Shown one piece after another: positions 5,878 through 6,837 of a stretch of DNA of 6,837 bases (position 1 is the first letter of the stretch; each line of letters begins with the position of its first letter). This DNA is from Clostridia bacterium (GTDB lineage Bacteria; Bacillota; Clostridia; Christensenellales; CALWSW01), in contig JAHZEH010000090.1 in the NCBI GenBank assembly GCA_019421925.1, positions 1 to 6,837 of the forward strand, in the 5' to 3' direction. Below the pieces are notes generated by a model that did no database searches, was not told the DNA's origin, and saw only the letters and a list, made by a program, of their open reading frames with translations. The position numbers and the translations under genes were made by a program.

Positions 5878-6837
5878 TTAGTAGGCGATGTGGCGGTTCT
5901 TACCCATCTTGTCGTTCCAGTAGGCCCATGCCATCTGATAGTCCTTATCCCCCCGGGCGTTCTCCTGGGCATTCTTAGCGATTTCTACCCACTTGTCGAT
6001 GAAAGCCTTCTCCTCCTGGGAAACCTGCTGGGAGAATGCCTTGCGGGTGGCGGCGTCCTTGTCCTCGACCTCAGCGCAGCGCTTCATCCAATCGGCCTCC
6101 AGGGCGGCCAGTTCGGCCTTGTAGGCGGCCTCGTCCAGTTTGCCCGCCACCATGGCGCGGTTGATCTGCTCGCGGTACAGCCAGGCGTCCATCGCCTCCT
6201 CCTGTTTGTCATAGGAGAAGACCACATCGTCGGCGAACGCATCAAACCAGAAGGGCTTGAAGGGAGCGACGCAGGGGGTAGACATATTGGTGCCCCAATA
6301 GGTGGACTTGCCCTCGGGGCGGATGACGGCGATCAAGCTGGCGGTGGACTGGCAGGTCACATTGTTGGCGCCGGCATGCATGCAGGGCGCGCTATACTGC
6401 TGAGGAACCCAAGCCTCATAGCTGTTGTGAGCACGGAGGGCATTTTGCATGGTCTCCACCGTAACCTTGCCCTCGTCCGAGCGGATGGTGCGGCATGTGC
6501 AGTTTGAGCGCAGCACGCCGCCCAAATCGTAGGCCGGGCTGTGATCAAGATAGGTAGTGCAGAAATTGAAATCCTTCTCGCCCTCGCACCAGCCCTGCTC
6601 AATGGCATAGGCCACCGCACCGGGATGGATGCGCTCATACTTGGACACGCTCATGACGTTGGAAATGGAGCGGATGTCCTGAACCCTCTCCAGCGCCCAG
6701 AAGGGGCCGGCGGTCTCGAGGATATAGGCCTCGGCGGGGTCGGTCACCAGGAAGGTGTTGTGATAGTAGAACTCACCGTCAAAGGCGCAGTTGCCGCCCT
6801 GGCCATATTTCTCCAGCATCTCAATGATCACATCCAC
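5878..6837 (-). CDS. Family C69 dipeptidase, secernin-like (C-terminal part; 5' end outside the window)
   Basis: The last 319 residues of a peptidase of family C69 (dipeptidase A/secernin group), N-terminal nucleophile enzymes that cleave dipeptides. Counting from the window edge, family landmarks are EKYGQGGNCAF (9-19), YYHNTFLVTDPAEAYILETAG (24-44), RSISNVMSV (56-64), PCMHAGANNVTCQSTAS (151-167) and the WGTNMSTPCVAPFKPFW region (181-197). The expected catalytic N-terminal cysteine would lie in the missing upstream part, so activity cannot be judged. A Lys/Glu/Ala-rich, probably helical tail (about 210-319) follows the core. The open frame continues through the edge; the GTG at the last three bases is almost certainly an internal valine codon. 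The gene ends in TAA with its own terminator downstream, so it is separate from the glycerate operon. I see no sign of what it serves. Confidence 0.92.
   Translation of the reverse strand: MDVIIEMLEKYGQGGNCAFDGEFYYHNTFLVTDPAEAYILETAGPFWALERVQDIRSISNVMSVSKYERIHPGAVAYAIEQGWCEGEKDFNFCTTYLDHSPAYDLGGVLRSNCTCRTIRSDEGKVTVETMQNALRAHNSYEAWVPQQYSAPCMHAGANNVTCQSTASLIAVIRPEGKSTYWGTNMSTPCVAPFKPFWFDAFADDVVFSYDKQEEAMDAWLYREQINRAMVAGKLDEAAYKAELAALEADWMKRCAEVEDKDAATRKAFSQQVSQEEKAFIDKWVEIAKNAQENARGDKDYQMAWAYWNDKMGKNRHIAY

Noticed and set aside
6835..6837. GTG at the window edge as start of the C69 gene
   Set aside because: Family members have a long N-terminal catalytic part before the YGQGGNC motif. The frame simply continues past the edge.

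Overview
The window is a GC-rich (roughly 60 % by eye) piece of bacterial chromosome in which every gene I can support lies on the minus strand. Strong AGGAGG-type ribosome binding sites, a TTG start behind a perfect Shine-Dalgarno, a lipoprotein flavin reductase with its own FMN domain, and MerR and CdaR regulators together suggest a high-GC Clostridia member, such as a gut Oscillospiraceae relative. This placement is inference from style and gene content, not from a marker gene.

In transcription order (right to left) the layout is as follows. (1) 6837-5878: the C-terminal 319 residues of a secernin-like family C69 dipeptidase, closed by a hairpin terminator at about 5803-5841. (2) 5782-4646 and 4617-3454: a glycerate 2-kinase followed 28 nt later by a CdaR-type sugar-diacid/glycerate regulator, a classic enzyme-regulator pair, closed by a clean intrinsic terminator at 3415-3441. 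(3) An extended -10 promoter (3398-3406) and a 7-bp inverted repeat (3360-3388), then a MerR regulator with a C-terminal ligand-binding-like domain (3336-2518) and a PhnO-like GNAT acetyltransferase (2505-2083). The ribosome binding site of the acetyltransferase overlaps the MerR stop codon. (4) After a 146-nt gap with no convincing terminator, a secreted lipoprotein flavoprotein reductase (1936 to the window edge) with an FMN-binding domain and a fumarate-reductase-type FAD domain. It lacks only its last few dozen residues.

Working together: glycerate kinase sends glycerate into glycolysis as 2-phosphoglycerate, and CdaR presumably switches the pair on in response to glycerate or sugar diacids. 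The lipoprotein reductase probably uses an external organic acid as electron acceptor. Its catalytic arginine is present, but the residues that contact fumarate in the known enzyme are replaced, so the substrate is open. The MerR/acetyltransferase pair looks like a small ligand-responsive module that may read through into the reductase.

The long plus-strand reading frames (up to 700 codons) are shadows of these genes caused by high GC, and I do not call them. I found no mobile element, CRISPR array, tRNA or rRNA, and no gene-free stretch longer than 300 bases. Nothing amounts to a wholly new system; the most interesting item is the reductase with altered substrate residues.
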